Positions 39,761-48,623 of a stretch of DNA of 64,000 bases are shown piece after piece. The notes under the pieces were generated by a model. The model had not been told where the DNA came from. It saw only the letters and a list, made by a program, of their open reading frames with translations, and did not search any database. Position 1 is the stretch's first letter; the number at the start of each line of letters is the position of its first letter. A program made the translations under genes and the position numbers. Source of the stretch: Mesobacterium pallidum (lineage in GTDB: Bacteria > Pseudomonadota > Alphaproteobacteria > Rhodobacterales > Rhodobacteraceae); NCBI RefSeq assembly GCF_019966535.1, contig NZ_JAIMID010000001.1, forward strand, positions 1 to 64,000, read 5' to 3'.

Positions 39761-39788
39761 CCGGACCTCAAGGATGGGATCCAGCCCT

Positions 39789-41123
39789 ATGTTGACCAGA
39801 CTTCTGACCACTGTCCTTTTCGCCCTGATCGCCGCGCTGATGCTGGCCGCCCCGGCCCGCGCCCAATCCGGCCCGCTGCGGATCGAGATCACCGAGGGCG
39901 TGATCGAACCGCTGCCCTTTGCCGTGCCCGATTTCGTCCCCGAAGGCGGGACGGACGCGGCGAGCTGGGGCGCACGGCTGGCGCGGGTGGTGTCCGAGGA
40001 CCTCGTCGGCACGGGCCTCTTCCGCGAACTGCCGTCCAGCGCCTATATCAGCGGCATCACCTCCTTCAGCAGCCCCGTGCAATTTGCCGACTGGAAGGCG
40101 ATCAACGCCCAGGCGCTGATCACCGGGGCCGTCACCGTGCAGGGCAACCAGCTGGTGGTGAAGTTCCGCATCTACGATGTCTTCGCCGGGACCGAGCTGG
40201 GCTCGGGCCTGCAATTCGTCGGCACCACGGACGGCTGGCGGCGCATGGCGCACAAGGTGGCCGACCAGGTCTATGCCCGCATCACCGGCGAGGGCGGCTA
40301 TTTTGACAGCCGCGTGGTGTTCGTCAGCGAAACCGGGCCCAAGGACGACCGCAAGAAACGCCTCGCCATCATGGATTACGACGGCGAGAACGTGCAGTAC
40401 CTGACCGACAGTTCGTCGATCGTGCTGGCGCCGCGGTTCTCGCCCACCGGCGACCGGGTGCTTTACACCTCGTACGAGACCGGCTTTCCGCGCATCTACG
40501 TGCTCGACGTGGGCTCGGTGCAGCGGAGGGTGCTGGAAAGTGGCCAGGGCACGATGAGCTTTGCGCCGCGCTTTTCGCCCGACGGGCAGACGGTGCTGTT
40601 CTCGCTGACCACGGGCAACAACACCGACATCTACGCCATGTCCGTCTCGGGCGGGGGCATGACGCGCCTCACCTCGGCCCCGTCGATCGAGACCGCGCCC
40701 AGCTTTTCGCCCGACGGCTCGCGCATCGTCTTCGAAAGCGACCGGTCGGGGACGCAGCAGCTGTATATCATGCCCGTCTCGGGTGGAGAGCCGCAGCGCA
40801 TCAGCTTTGGCCAGGGCCGCTATGGAACGCCCGTGTGGTCCCCGCGCGGGGACATGATCGCGTTCACCAAGCAGGCGCAGGGCCGGTTCCATATCGGCGT
40901 GATGCGCACCGATGGTTCGGAAGAGCGGCTGCTGACCGCCTCCTTCCTCGACGAGGGCCCGACCTGGGCACCGAACGGCCGCGTCATCATGTTCACCCGC
41001 GAGACGCAGGGCGCGAACGGCGCGGCCAGTTTGTATTCGGTGGATATCTCGGGGCGGAACCTCAAGCGGGTGCGCACGCCCAGCGGGGCCTCGGACCCCA
41101 GCTGGGGGCCTTTGCAGAACTGA
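39789..41123 (+). CDS. tolB: Tol-Pal system beta-propeller protein TolB
   Basis: 444-residue periplasmic protein. Signal peptide [20 protein letters not shown](APARA) precedes mature [12 protein letters not shown]. An N-terminal alpha/beta domain (to about 170) is followed by a six-bladed propeller with repeats such as [31 protein letters not shown] and [16 protein letters not shown]. It links TolA and Pal. ATG at 39789 is chosen because it starts the signal peptide; an in-frame ATG at 39576 would add about 71 residues encoded by the repeat array and bury the signal. Confidence 0.95.
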   Translation: MLTRLLTTVLFALIAALMLAAPARAQSGPLRIEITEGVIEPLPFAVPDFVPEGGTDAASWGARLARVVSEDLVGTGLFRELPSSAYISGITSFSSPVQFADWKAINAQALITGAVTVQGNQLVVKFRIYDVFAGTELGSGLQFVGTTDGWRRMAHKVADQVYARITGEGGYFDSRVVFVSETGPKDDRKKRLAIMDYDGENVQYLTDSSSIVLAPRFSPTGDRVLYTSYETGFPRIYVLDVGSVQRRVLESGQGTMSFAPRFSPDGQTVLFSLTTGNNTDIYAMSVSGGGMTRLTSAPSIETAPSFSPDGSRIVFESDRSGTQQLYIMPVSGGEPQRISFGQGRYGTPVWSPRGDMIAFTKQAQGRFHIGVMRTDGSEERLLTASFLDEGPTWAPNGRVIMFTRETQGANGAASLYSVDISGRNLKRVRTPSGASDPSWGPLQN

Positions 41124-41131
41124 TCAGAAAA

Positions 41132-41160
41132 GGGCGGGGAAGACTCCGCCCGTTTCGTTT
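41132..41160 (+). terminator. Terminator after tolB
   Basis: GGGCGG / CCGCCC stem with an eight-base loop and a T-rich tail (GTTTCGTTT), starting nine bases after the tolB stop. Confidence 0.7.
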
Positions 41161-41265
41161 GACGGCTGCGGGCGATCCAGCTGGTCCCTGCCGCGCCAAG
41201 ATCACGGGAGTGGACAGGCGCGGGGCCATGTGGTCGAACGGCTTGAACCTCACGGGACCGGGACA

Positions 41266-41778
41266 ATGGCGCGGATCGCAATTCTGGGGAATACGGCGGG
41301 CGGCAAGTCCACCCTAGCCCGGCACCTGGCCAAGGTCCGCGATCTGCCGCATGTCGAGATCGACGACCTCTATTGGCGGCCCGACTGGACCGTCGCGCCG
41401 CAGGATCTTTACCAAAGGGATCATGACGCCGCCCTCGCCGGGCCCGAATGGATCATCGACGGCGGAGGAGACCTGCCGTCGATCCGCAAGCGGGCGCAGC
41501 GCGCGACCGACCTGATCTTGCTGGATCTCCCGCTCTGGGTCCATTTCTGGCGCGCGGCCGAGCGGCAGATGGCCTGGGCCAACGGCACGCTCGAGCATCC
41601 GCCCGGTGGCGGGCAGGACGTGCCGCCGACGGGGCGGCTGTTCGAGATAATGTGGGACATGGACCGGGAGTGGATGCCGATCCTGCGCGATCTTTGCGAC
41701 GCGCAGGAGGCGCGCGGCAAGGCCGTGGTGCGGCTGACATCGCTGGACGCTCTCGACAAGTTCTATCGCGACGCCTAG
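41266..41778 (+). CDS. P-loop kinase-like protein (adenylate kinase/FlaR type)
   Basis: 170-residue nucleotide-binding protein. Walker A is GNTAGGKST (residues 8-16); HVEIDDLYWRPDWT follows, then WIIDGGG and the Walker B-like DLILLDLPLWVHFWRA. This matches the small family annotated as DNA-topology modulation protein FlaR or AAA-type kinase, which resembles adenylate kinase; the true substrate is unknown. It occupies the place after tolB where pal would be expected. Confidence 0.75.
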   Translation: MARIAILGNTAGGKSTLARHLAKVRDLPHVEIDDLYWRPDWTVAPQDLYQRDHDAALAGPEWIIDGGGDLPSIRKRAQRATDLILLDLPLWVHFWRAAERQMAWANGTLEHPPGGGQDVPPTGRLFEIMWDMDREWMPILRDLCDAQEARGKAVVRLTSLDALDKFYRDA

Positions 41779-41821
41779 CGGCGCATGGTGCAGCCTTGGC
41801 CCTTTATGCGCGACCGCCCCA

Positions 41822-41839
41822 CGCCCGGGATCCCGGGCG
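41822..41839. terminator. Palindrome between convergent genes, possible terminator
   Basis: An 18-base perfect palindrome (CGCCCGGGATCCCGGGCG) midway between the convergent ends of the kinase gene and hemN. It could form a hairpin on either transcript, but no T run follows on either strand. Confidence 0.35.
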
Positions 41840-41847
41840 GGCGCTGC

Positions 41848-43203
41848 TCAGATCGCCGTCGAATGCCCCGCCTTGGACAGGTCGTAGGCGTCGAACTCGC
41901 GCGCGATCATGCGGGCGAGGGGGCGCGCCTCGTCGGGGATTTCGAGGCCGAGGCCGGTCAGCCGCACCGCCTCTCCAAACCGGCCGGCGATGTCGCAGAA
42001 GACCTGCTCGACGCATGCCGAGCTGACGCCCGTCTCGGCCATCAGCCGCGCCCGGTCGATGGCGAAATCGCACATCAGCATCTCGATGGCCCGGCCGCGC
42101 CAGATGTCCTCGGCCGTGAAGGCATGGCCGCGCGCGGTGGAAAACTGCCCTTCGCGGATCGCCTTCTGATGCGCCGAGGTGGCGGGCGCGTTCTGCGCGT
42201 AGCCCTGCGGGAAGCGCGAGATCGACGAGGCGCCGACGCCGATCAGCACCTCGGCCGTGTCGTCGGTGTAGCCCTGGAAGTTGCGCCGCAGCGTGCCGGC
42301 CCTGGCCGCCTGCGCCATGCTGTCCGAGGGGAGGGCGAAATGGTCGATGCCGATCTCGTCATAGCCGTCCCAGGCGAAAAGCTTGCGCGCGGTCTCGAAC
42401 AGCTCGAGCCGTTCCTCGGGCGTCGGCAGCGCGTCCGACGGGATCATCTGCTGCCGCTTGGCCATCCACGGCACATGCGCATAGCCATAGAGGGCCACGC
42501 GGTCGGGCGACAGCGACAGCAGCTGCTGCACGCTTTCGGTGAGCCGGGCCTGGTCCTGGTGCGGCAGGCCAAAGAGGATGTCGGCGTTGAGGCTGGCGAT
42601 GCCGCGCGCGCGGATCATGTCCACCGCGTCGCGGGTGATCTCGTAGCCCTGGATGCGGCCGATGACCTCCTGGATCTTCGGGTCGAAATCCTGCACCCCG
42701 ATCGAGGCGCGGGTCATCCCCGCCTCGGCCAGCGCGTCAAGCCGCTTTGGGTCGATCTCGTTCGGGTCGATCTCGACCGAGAACTCTCCGCCCTCGGCCA
42801 GCGGCGCCACGTCGAAGATCGCCGCCGCCAGCTCGCGCATCATGTCCGGCTGCAACAGCGTCGGCGTGCCGCCGCCCCAGTGCAGCCGGCTCAGCGTCAC
42901 GCCCCCGGGCAGGGTGCGTGCCAGCATGCGCAATTCGGCCCGAAGCACCTCGAGATAGGCGGCGACGGGCGAATCGGTTTTCGTGCCCTGCGTGCGGCAG
43001 GCACAGAACCAGCACAGCCTCCGGCAGAAGGGCACGTGCACGTAAAGAGAGATCCGGGCCCCCTGGGGCACGGCCTTGATCCAGCTTTCAAAGCGGTCCG
43101 GCCCGAAATCGGCGGCGAAGTGCGGCGCCGTCGGGTAGGAGGTGTAGCGTGGGACCTTCGCGTCAAAGAGTCCGAGCCGTGCGAGTTGTGTTCGTGTCTG
43201 CAT
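41848..43203 (-). CDS. hemN: Oxygen-independent coproporphyrinogen III oxidase
   Basis: Radical-SAM enzyme converting coproporphyrinogen III to protoporphyrinogen IX for heme synthesis under low oxygen. 451 residues. The iron-sulfur motif CRRLCWFC lies in SLYVHVPFCRRLCWFCACRT near residues 52-71, with LHWGGGTPTLL (SAM) near 105 and SVEIDPNEID further on. ATG at 43203 gives the family start (PRYTSYPTAPHF). An FNR box sits 37 bases upstream of the start, matching anaerobic induction by the divergent FnrL. Confidence 0.95.
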   Translation of the reverse strand: MQTRTQLARLGLFDAKVPRYTSYPTAPHFAADFGPDRFESWIKAVPQGARISLYVHVPFCRRLCWFCACRTQGTKTDSPVAAYLEVLRAELRMLARTLPGGVTLSRLHWGGGTPTLLQPDMMRELAAAIFDVAPLAEGGEFSVEIDPNEIDPKRLDALAEAGMTRASIGVQDFDPKIQEVIGRIQGYEITRDAVDMIRARGIASLNADILFGLPHQDQARLTESVQQLLSLSPDRVALYGYAHVPWMAKRQQMIPSDALPTPEERLELFETARKLFAWDGYDEIGIDHFALPSDSMAQAARAGTLRRNFQGYTDDTAEVLIGVGASSISRFPQGYAQNAPATSAHQKAIREGQFSTARGHAFTAEDIWRGRAIEMLMCDFAIDRARLMAETGVSSACVEQVFCDIAGRFGEAVRLTGLGLEIPDEARPLARMIAREFDAYDLSKAGHSTAI

Positions 43204-43239
43204 GGGCTTAGATTTAACGGGACAGGATTGGAACACGCC

Positions 43240-43253
43240 TTGACCCAGATCAA
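43240..43253. promoter_or_regulatory. FNR box between hemN and fnrL
   Basis: TTGACCCAGATCAA, a close match to the TTGAT-N4-ATCAA FnrL site. It can serve the divergent hemN and autoregulate fnrL. The same 14 bases recur at 51365-51378. Confidence 0.88.
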
Positions 43254-43272
43254 TCAGAAGACCGCCCCGAAG

Positions 43273-44007
43273 GTGAGTCATTCGGTAAGCCAGAACTGCG
43301 GAGACTGCCCGATCCGGCATCGGGCCGTCTGCGCTCGCTGCGAAACCGATGAACTCGCCCGGCTGGACGAGATCAAATACTACCGCAAGTTCGAGGCGGG
43401 CCAGACCGTGGTCTGGTCGGGCGATGCGATGGATTTCGTTGGCTCGGTCGTGTCGGGCATCGCCACGCTGACCCAGACGATGGAGGACGGCCGCACACAG
43501 ATGGTCGGCCTGCTGCTGCCCAGCGATTTCGTCGGCCGCCCGGGGCGCGACGGGGCCGCCTATGACGTGGTGGCCACGACGGACCTGGTAATGTGCTGCT
43601 TCCGCAAGAAGCCGTTCGAGAACATGATGATCACCACGCCCCATATCGCGCAGCGCCTGCTCGAGATGACGCTGGACGAGCTCGACGCGGCGCGGGAATG
43701 GATGCTGGTTCTGGGCCGCAAGACGGCGCGGGAAAAGATCGCCTCGCTGCTGGCGATCATCGCCCGGCGCGACGCGACACTGCACAAGCGCGGCACCGGC
43801 GGCCCGCTGGAGTTCGACCTGCCGCTCACGCGCGAGGCGATGGCCGATTACCTGGGCCTGACGCTCGAGACGGTCAGCCGGCAGATCAACGCGCTGAAAC
43901 GGGACGGGGTGATCGTGCTCGAGGGCAAGCGCCACTTTGCCATTCCCGACCTCGGCCGCCTGCTGGAAGAGGCGGGCGACGATGCCGATGGCGGCATGCT
44001 GAGCTGA
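43273..44007 (+). CDS. fnrL: FnrL-type oxygen-sensing transcriptional regulator
   Basis: 244-residue Crp/Fnr-family regulator that senses oxygen through a [4Fe-4S] cluster. Cysteines 9, 12, 20 and 23 stand in NCGDCPIRHRAVCARC. A cyclic-nucleotide-like beta roll follows, then the helix-turn-helix MADYLGLTLETVSRQINALK with the Glu/Ser/Arg pattern for TTGAT half sites. GTG at 43273 is preferred; a TTG at 43240 would place the FNR box within the coding sequence and add 11 residues. Its likely targets in this window are hemN, uspA, ccoNOQP and ccoGHIS. Confidence 0.93.
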   Translation: MSHSVSQNCGDCPIRHRAVCARCETDELARLDEIKYYRKFEAGQTVVWSGDAMDFVGSVVSGIATLTQTMEDGRTQMVGLLLPSDFVGRPGRDGAAYDVVATTDLVMCCFRKKPFENMMITTPHIAQRLLEMTLDELDAAREWMLVLGRKTAREKIASLLAIIARRDATLHKRGTGGPLEFDLPLTREAMADYLGLTLETVSRQINALKRDGVIVLEGKRHFAIPDLGRLLEEAGDDADGGMLS

Positions 44008-44077
44008 CACCGGCGGACAGGATTTCCGACACGGCCCCGGCGCATCCCGCTGGGGCCGTTTGTGTCTGTGCGGAAAC

Positions 44078-44093
44078 TTATCCGAATGGCTAT
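44078..44093. promoter_or_regulatory. Secondary operator-like site upstream of the ArsR gene
   Basis: TTATCCGAATGGCTAT matches the palindrome at 44128-44143 in 12 of 16 positions, starting exactly 50 bases upstream. Probably a second, weaker regulator site flanking the promoter. Confidence 0.45.
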
Positions 44094-44127
44094 GTTTTTG
44101 CGTGACTCGGCGCGCGCGCCCTGTTAC

Positions 44128-44143
44128 TTATCCATATGGATAA
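44128..44143. promoter_or_regulatory. Palindromic operator over the ArsR start codon
   Basis: TTATCCATATGGATAA is a perfect 16-bp palindrome that contains the ATG of the ArsR-family gene. Position and symmetry suggest an autorepressor site blocking transcription or translation start. Confidence 0.65.
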
Positions 44144-44492
44144 CAATCTGAACGCCTTCTTTGCCGCCCTGTCGGACCCGACCCGCCGCGCGGTGATCGA
44201 GCGGCTGACCCAAGGCCCCGCGCCTGTGAGCGAATTGCACGGGGGCCATGACATGGCGCTGCCGTCTTTCCTCAAGCATCTCGGCAAGCTCGAGGCGGCG
44301 GGGCTGGTGCGCAGCGAAAAGACCGGCCGTGTCCGCACGGTCCACCTCGAAGCCGCGCCGCTGGCCGCGGCCGAGCATTGGCTGCACCGCCAGCACCGGC
44401 TGTGGGAAAGGCGGCTCGATCGTCTCACGGCGCTCGCCGAAACCCTTGAAAAGGAAAGTGACCATGCCCGATTTCAAGACCCTGACGCTTGA
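44136..44492 (+). CDS. ArsR-family transcriptional regulator
   Basis: 118-residue winged-helix repressor: AALSDPTRRAVIERLTQGPAPVSEL (first helices), MALPSFLKHLGKLEAAGLVRSEKTGR (recognition helix and wing). It lacks the CxC metal site of true ArsR/SmtB, so it belongs to the subgroup that usually pairs with an SRPBCC/AHSA1 gene, as here. The next gene starts 29 bases before this one ends. The palindrome around its start codon suggests autoregulation. Confidence 0.88.
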   Translation: MDNNLNAFFAALSDPTRRAVIERLTQGPAPVSELHGGHDMALPSFLKHLGKLEAAGLVRSEKTGRVRTVHLEAAPLAAAEHWLHRQHRLWERRLDRLTALAETLEKESDHARFQDPDA

Positions 44493-44919
44493 CCGCAGCA
44501 TCGCCTGCACGCCCGAGCGGCTGTTCCAGGTCATGACCGACCGCGACCTCCGCGCGGTCTGGAGCGCGCCGGATGACGACAGCGTCGTCATCATCGACGA
44601 GTTCGACTGCCGCCCCGGCGGGCGCGAGGTCACCCGCTGCGGGCCCAAGGAGGCGCCGGAGTTCGGCACCATCGGCCAGTTCCACGTGGTCAGCCCAGAG
44701 TTCCTGTGCTTTTCCGAAACGCTGATCATCGGGGGCGAGACGCTGTCGATCTCGCTCTGCTCACACGAGATTGCCGCCAGCGGCACCGGCTGCACCCTGC
44801 GCGCCACGCTGCAGATCACCAGCCTCGCCGGACCCGAGATGTTCGACGATTACGGCGCGGGCTGGGGCGCGGCGCTGGACAAGCTGGCCACGCTTGCGGG
44901 CGAGGCGGCGACCGCGTGA
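44464..44919 (+). CDS. SRPBCC/AHSA1-domain protein
   Basis: 151-residue START-like hydrophobic-ligand fold (Activator of Hsp90 homologue 1 family). Visible family features are LDRSIACTPERLFQVMTDRDLRAVW at the start and the C-terminal helix MFDDYGAGWGAALDKLATLA. It overlaps the ArsR gene by 29 bases in another frame, so translation is coupled. The ligand is unknown. Confidence 0.85.
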   Translation: MPDFKTLTLDRSIACTPERLFQVMTDRDLRAVWSAPDDDSVVIIDEFDCRPGGREVTRCGPKEAPEFGTIGQFHVVSPEFLCFSETLIIGGETLSISLCSHEIAASGTGCTLRATLQITSLAGPEMFDDYGAGWGAALDKLATLAGEAATA

Positions 44920-44922
44920 AAA

Positions 44923-44950
44923 CGGCGCCCCCGCGCAAACGGGGGCGCCG
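44923..44950. terminator. Bidirectional terminator between the SRPBCC gene and uspA
   Basis: Perfect 11-bp stem CGGCGCCCCCG / CGGGGGCGCCG with a six-base loop, flanked by AAAA on the left and CAAAA on the right. On the minus strand TTTT follows the stem, so it ends uspA well. Confidence 0.8.
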
Positions 44951-44971
44951 CAAAAGGTCCGTCAATGGCGC

Positions 44972-45808
44972 TTAATGCGCCATGAAGATCGGCACCGGGC
45001 TCTTTTCAAGCATGTCGCGCGTCGCCCCGCCCAGCAGCGCCTCGCGGAAGCGGGAATGGCCGTAGCCGCCCATCACCAGCATCTCGGCATCGGTGTCGGT
45101 GGCCTGGCGCATCAGGATGTCCGAGACGCGCGGCATGGTCTTGGACAGCACGTCGATTTCCACCGTCACGCCATGGCGGGCGAGGAATTGCGACAGCTGG
45201 CCACCGGGGTCCGAGCGGTTGGGGCCATGCACCGGCGGGTCGACGATGATCACGTTCACGAGGTCGGCCCGCATCAGCATCGGCAGGGCGGCGCGCACGG
45301 TGCTCATCGCCTCGTTGCTTTCGTCCCAGCCGATCATGATCCGCTTGGGGTTGATGACGGGCGCATGGCCGTCCGGCATGACGAGGATCGGCGCGCGGCC
45401 CTCGAACAGGATCCCTTCGGCGATGCCTTCGCATTCCGCGCCGCGGTCCTTGCCATAGGGCATGGGCATCACGGTCACGTCGGCAAAGCGGGCCCGCATC
45501 CCGACCGAACGGCCGATGTCGGCCAACTGCGCCACGCCGGTGTCGATACCCCAGCGGGCCTCGGAATTGGCCATGCGCTTGCGCATCCTGTCCTCGAGCT
45601 CGGTCGCCTCGGCGGCGGCGCGGGTCACGGTTTCCTGCAGCACCATGGCATTGGCACCGGCGTAGTAATACCCGGTCTGGGTCCGGTCCACGCCGAGACA
45701 GAACAGGTCGAGATGGCCATCCATGGCGGTGGCCAGTGCCTCGGCCTGGGCCAGGGCCGTGTCGACCGGGGATCCGTCGGTCACGACGGTCAGGATTGAT
45801 TTCATCAT
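44972..45808 (-). CDS. uspA: Universal stress protein, two-domain
   Basis: 278 residues made of two Usp folds. The first begins SILTVVTDGSPVDTALAQAEALA; the second begins NPKRIMIGWDESNEAMSTVRAAL (about 155) and ends in MLVMGGYGHSRFREALLGGATRDMLEKSPVPIF, where GG-GHSR-GG resembles the ATP-binding loop. GGGAGG lies eight bases before the ATG at 45808. An FNR box at 45909-45922 stands upstream, so it is probably induced when oxygen falls together with the divergent cbb3 oxidase genes. Confidence 0.9.
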   Translation of the reverse strand: MMKSILTVVTDGSPVDTALAQAEALATAMDGHLDLFCLGVDRTQTGYYYAGANAMVLQETVTRAAAEATELEDRMRKRMANSEARWGIDTGVAQLADIGRSVGMRARFADVTVMPMPYGKDRGAECEGIAEGILFEGRAPILVMPDGHAPVINPKRIMIGWDESNEAMSTVRAALPMLMRADLVNVIIVDPPVHGPNRSDPGGQLSQFLARHGVTVEIDVLSKTMPRVSDILMRQATDTDAEMLVMGGYGHSRFREALLGGATRDMLEKSPVPIFMAH

Positions 45809-45908
45809 GGCTTTCGCCTCCCTTGCAGCGTCAAAATCGCGCATTTGGTGCATCGTCACCGAATCTTTGCGCCATTCCCTGATACTATCGGCAAAAAACA
45901 CGGCTGCC

Positions 45909-45922
45909 TTGACGCGGGTCAA
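45909..45922. promoter_or_regulatory. FNR box, uspA side
   Basis: TTGACGCGGGTCAA, a perfectly symmetric TTGAC-N4-GTCAA site. Centred about 108 bases from the uspA ATG, it could activate leftward transcription from about 45874. Confidence 0.8.
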
Positions 45923-45940
45923 AAAGGGCAGGCCGGGACA

Positions 45941-45954
45941 TTGACGCAGATCAA
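45941..45954. promoter_or_regulatory. FNR box, ccoN side
   Basis: TTGACGCAGATCAA. Placed at -41.5 it would give a transcript start near 45989, some 58 bases before the ccoN ATG: class II activation by FnrL. Confidence 0.88.
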
Positions 45955-46046
45955 GGCATTTCGGGTCGCTGCAGCGCAGTAAACAGCCATGCGAACGTTC
46001 GGCTGGCAGTGCGATTCTGCCGGACCGAGGAACGAAGGGACGAAAA

Positions 46047-47663
46047 ATGTCGAATATAATCAAGCTGATCGTGCTTGGTGCCATTACGCTTTTCGCGATG
46101 ATGGGCATCAATTTCGCGCGCGATCTGGCGTACCAGGTCCACGCGGCCCTGGTCATGCTGATCGCGGGCGGTCTGTTTATCTGGACCCTGCGCAAGGTGG
46201 GAGAGCCGGTTCCGGCGAATCCGCACCCGCAGGACGAATACCTTGACGGCGTCGTGCGCGCCGGGGTGATCGCCACCGCGGGCTGGGGCGTCGTGGGCTT
46301 CCTGGCGGGGACGTTCATCGCGTTCCAGCTGGCTTTCCCGGTGCTCAACTTCGAATGGGCGCAGGGCTTTCTCAACTTTGGCCGGCTGCGGCCGCTGCAC
46401 ACCTCGGCGGTGATCTTTGCCTTTGGCGGCAACGCCCTGATCGCGTCCTCGTTCTACGTGGTCCAGCGCACCAGCGCCGCGCGGCTCTGGGGCGGCAACC
46501 TGGCGTGGTTCGTGTTCTGGGGCTACCAGATCGTCATCGTCCTCGCGGCCACCGGCTACCTGCTGGGCTCGACCCACGCCAAGGAATACGCCGAGCCGGA
46601 ATGGTACGTCGACTGGTGGCTGACCATCGTCTGGCTTGCCTATCTCGCCGTGTTCCTCGGCACGATCATCAAGCGCAAGGAACCCCACATCTACGTGGCC
46701 AACTGGTTCTACCTGAGCTTCATCGTGACCGTCGCCATGCTGCACGTGTTCAACAACCTTGCCATCCCGGTGTCGATCTGGGGCTCGAAATCCGTTCAGG
46801 TCTTTTCGGGCGTGCAGGACGCGATGACGCAATGGTGGTACGGCCACAACGCCGTGGGCTTCTTCCTGACCGCCGGTTTCCTCGGGATGATGTACTACTT
46901 CGTTCCCAAGCAGGCGGAACGCCCGGTGTTCAGCTACAAGCTGTCGATCATCCACTTCTGGGCGCTGATCTTCCTGTATATCTGGGCCGGTCCGCACCAC
47001 CTGCATTACACGGCACTGCCCGACTGGGCCTCGACCCTGGGCATGGTGTTCTCGATCATCCTGTGGATGCCGTCCTGGGGTGGCATGATCAACGGCCTGA
47101 TGACGCTGTCGGGCGCCTGGGACAAGCTGCGCACCGATCCGATCATCCGCATGATGGTCATCGCCATCGGCTTCTACGGCATGTCCACCTTCGAAGGCCC
47201 GATGATGTCGATCCGCGCGGTCAACTCGCTGTCGCATTACACCGACTGGACCATCGGTCACGTCCATTCCGGCGCGCTTGGCTGGAACGGCATGATCACC
47301 TTCGGCGCGCTCTACTTCCTGACGCCGCGCCTGTGGAACCGCGAACGGCTCTATTCGCTCAGCCTCGTCAGCTGGCACTTCTGGCTCGCCACCATCGGCA
47401 TCGTGCTTTACGCCGCGTCGATGTGGGTCACGGGCATCATGGAAGGCCTGATGTGGCGTGAAGTCGACGCCAACGGCTTCCTCGTGAACTCGTTCGCCGA
47501 CACCGTGGCCGCCAAGTTCCCGATGTACGTGGTTCGTGCCCTCGGTGGTGTGCTCTACGTCACGGGCGGGGTGATCATGTGCTACAACCTGTGGATGACC
47601 GTCCGCCGCAGCCCGGCCGTCGAGGCCTCTGCCGCCGCCGCTCACGCCACGCCGGCCGAATAA
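46047..47663 (+). CDS. ccoN: cbb3-type cytochrome c oxidase subunit I
   Basis: Catalytic heme-copper subunit of the high-affinity oxidase, 538 residues with about 12 membrane helices (one to two extra at the N-terminus). Heme and copper ligands are seen in [48 protein letters not shown] and [15 protein letters not shown]. Reduces oxygen to water and pumps protons in the inner membrane at low oxygen. GGAACGAAGGGACG precedes the ATG. First gene of ccoNOQP. Confidence 0.97.
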   Translation: MSNIIKLIVLGAITLFAMMGINFARDLAYQVHAALVMLIAGGLFIWTLRKVGEPVPANPHPQDEYLDGVVRAGVIATAGWGVVGFLAGTFIAFQLAFPVLNFEWAQGFLNFGRLRPLHTSAVIFAFGGNALIASSFYVVQRTSAARLWGGNLAWFVFWGYQIVIVLAATGYLLGSTHAKEYAEPEWYVDWWLTIVWLAYLAVFLGTIIKRKEPHIYVANWFYLSFIVTVAMLHVFNNLAIPVSIWGSKSVQVFSGVQDAMTQWWYGHNAVGFFLTAGFLGMMYYFVPKQAERPVFSYKLSIIHFWALIFLYIWAGPHHLHYTALPDWASTLGMVFSIILWMPSWGGMINGLMTLSGAWDKLRTDPIIRMMVIAIGFYGMSTFEGPMMSIRAVNSLSHYTDWTIGHVHSGALGWNGMITFGALYFLTPRLWNRERLYSLSLVSWHFWLATIGIVLYAASMWVTGIMEGLMWREVDANGFLVNSFADTVAAKFPMYVVRALGGVLYVTGGVIMCYNLWMTVRRSPAVEASAAAAHATPAE

Positions 47664-47678
47664 GGAGGGCCGTGACAA

Positions 47679-48425
47679 ATGGGTATTCTCGACAAACACA
47701 AGATCCTCGAGACCAACGCGACTCTCCTGCTGATCTTCAGCTTCCTGGTCGTGACCATCGGCGGGCTGGTGCAGATCGTGCCGCTCTTCTACCTCGAGAA
47801 TACGATCGAGGACGTGGAGGGGATGCGTCCCTACACCCCGCTTGAGCTGGCAGGGCGCGAAATCTACCTGCGCGAGGGCTGCTATGTCTGCCACAGCCAG
47901 ATGATCCGCCCCATGCGGGACGAGGTCGAACGCTATGGCCATTACTCGCTGGCCGCGGAGTCGAAGTACGACCACCCATTCCAGTGGGGCTCCAAGCGGA
48001 CCGGGCCGGACCTGGCCCGGGTGGGCGGGCGCTATTCGGATGAATGGCACGTCGATCACCTGACCGATCCGCAATCGGTCGTGCCGGAATCGGTCATGCC
48101 CAAGTACGGGTACCTGTCGAACCGGCTGCTGGAGGGCGAGCACATCGGCGACCTGATGCGCACCAATGCCTTCGTCGGCGTGCCATATTCCGAGGATATG
48201 CTGGCCTCGGCCAGTGCCGACTTCCTCGCCCAGGGCGACCCGGATTCGGCGGGCTACGACGACCTGCAGGAGCGGTACTCGGTGGCCTTCGGTGCGCCCG
48301 AGATCAACATCCGCAACTTCGACGGTCAGCCCGGTGTTTCCGAAATGGACGCCCTGGTGGCCTACCTGCAGATGCTGGGCACGCTGGTCGACTTCTCGAC
48401 CTTCACGCCCGACGCAAGCCGGTAA
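47679..48425 (+). CDS. ccoO: cbb3-type cytochrome c oxidase subunit II (monoheme)
   Basis: 248 residues: one N-terminal membrane anchor (about 12-35) and a periplasmic cytochrome c domain with the heme site [14 protein letters not shown] (CxxCH near residues 68-72); methionine ligands probably lie in [13 protein letters not shown]. It transfers electrons from CcoP to CcoN. AAGGAGG precedes the ATG. Confidence 0.97.
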   Translation: MGILDKHKILETNATLLLIFSFLVVTIGGLVQIVPLFYLENTIEDVEGMRPYTPLELAGREIYLREGCYVCHSQMIRPMRDEVERYGHYSLAAESKYDHPFQWGSKRTGPDLARVGGRYSDEWHVDHLTDPQSVVPESVMPKYGYLSNRLLEGEHIGDLMRTNAFVGVPYSEDMLASASADFLAQGDPDSAGYDDLQERYSVAFGAPEINIRNFDGQPGVSEMDALVAYLQMLGTLVDFSTFTPDASR

Positions 48426-48437
48426 GGGGGACGCGAT

Positions 48438-48623
48438 ATGGAAAACTATTCCCTGCTTCGCCAATTCGCGGACAGCTGGGCGCTGCTTGCCCTGTTCGTC
48501 TTCTTCATCGGCGTAATCGCCTGGGTTTTCCGGCCCGGCAGCACCAAGACCTACCGTGACGTGGCCGATATCCCGTTCCGTCACGACGACAAGCCGGCAG
48601 CGCAGGAGGCGCGGCAGCAATGA
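48438..48623 (+). CDS. ccoQ: cbb3 oxidase small subunit CcoQ
   Basis: 61-residue single-helix protein (helix about 13-31, [21 protein letters not shown]) that stabilises the oxidase. The conserved [15 protein letters not shown] tail follows the helix. Its stop overlaps the ccoP ATG. Confidence 0.93.
   Translation: MENYSLLRQFADSWALLALFVFFIGVIAWVFRPGSTKTYRDVADIPFRHDDKPAAQEARQQ

Noticed and set aside
39528..39788. N-terminal extension of TolB through the repeat array as the main gene start
   Set aside because: The signal peptide starts at 39789, and the extension would be repetitive and basic. Kept only as a finding, not as the annotated start.
42897..44010. Upstream extension of hemN through fnrL
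   Set aside because: The hemN family start (PRYTSYPTAPHF) follows the ATG at 43203; the extension is antisense to fnrL.
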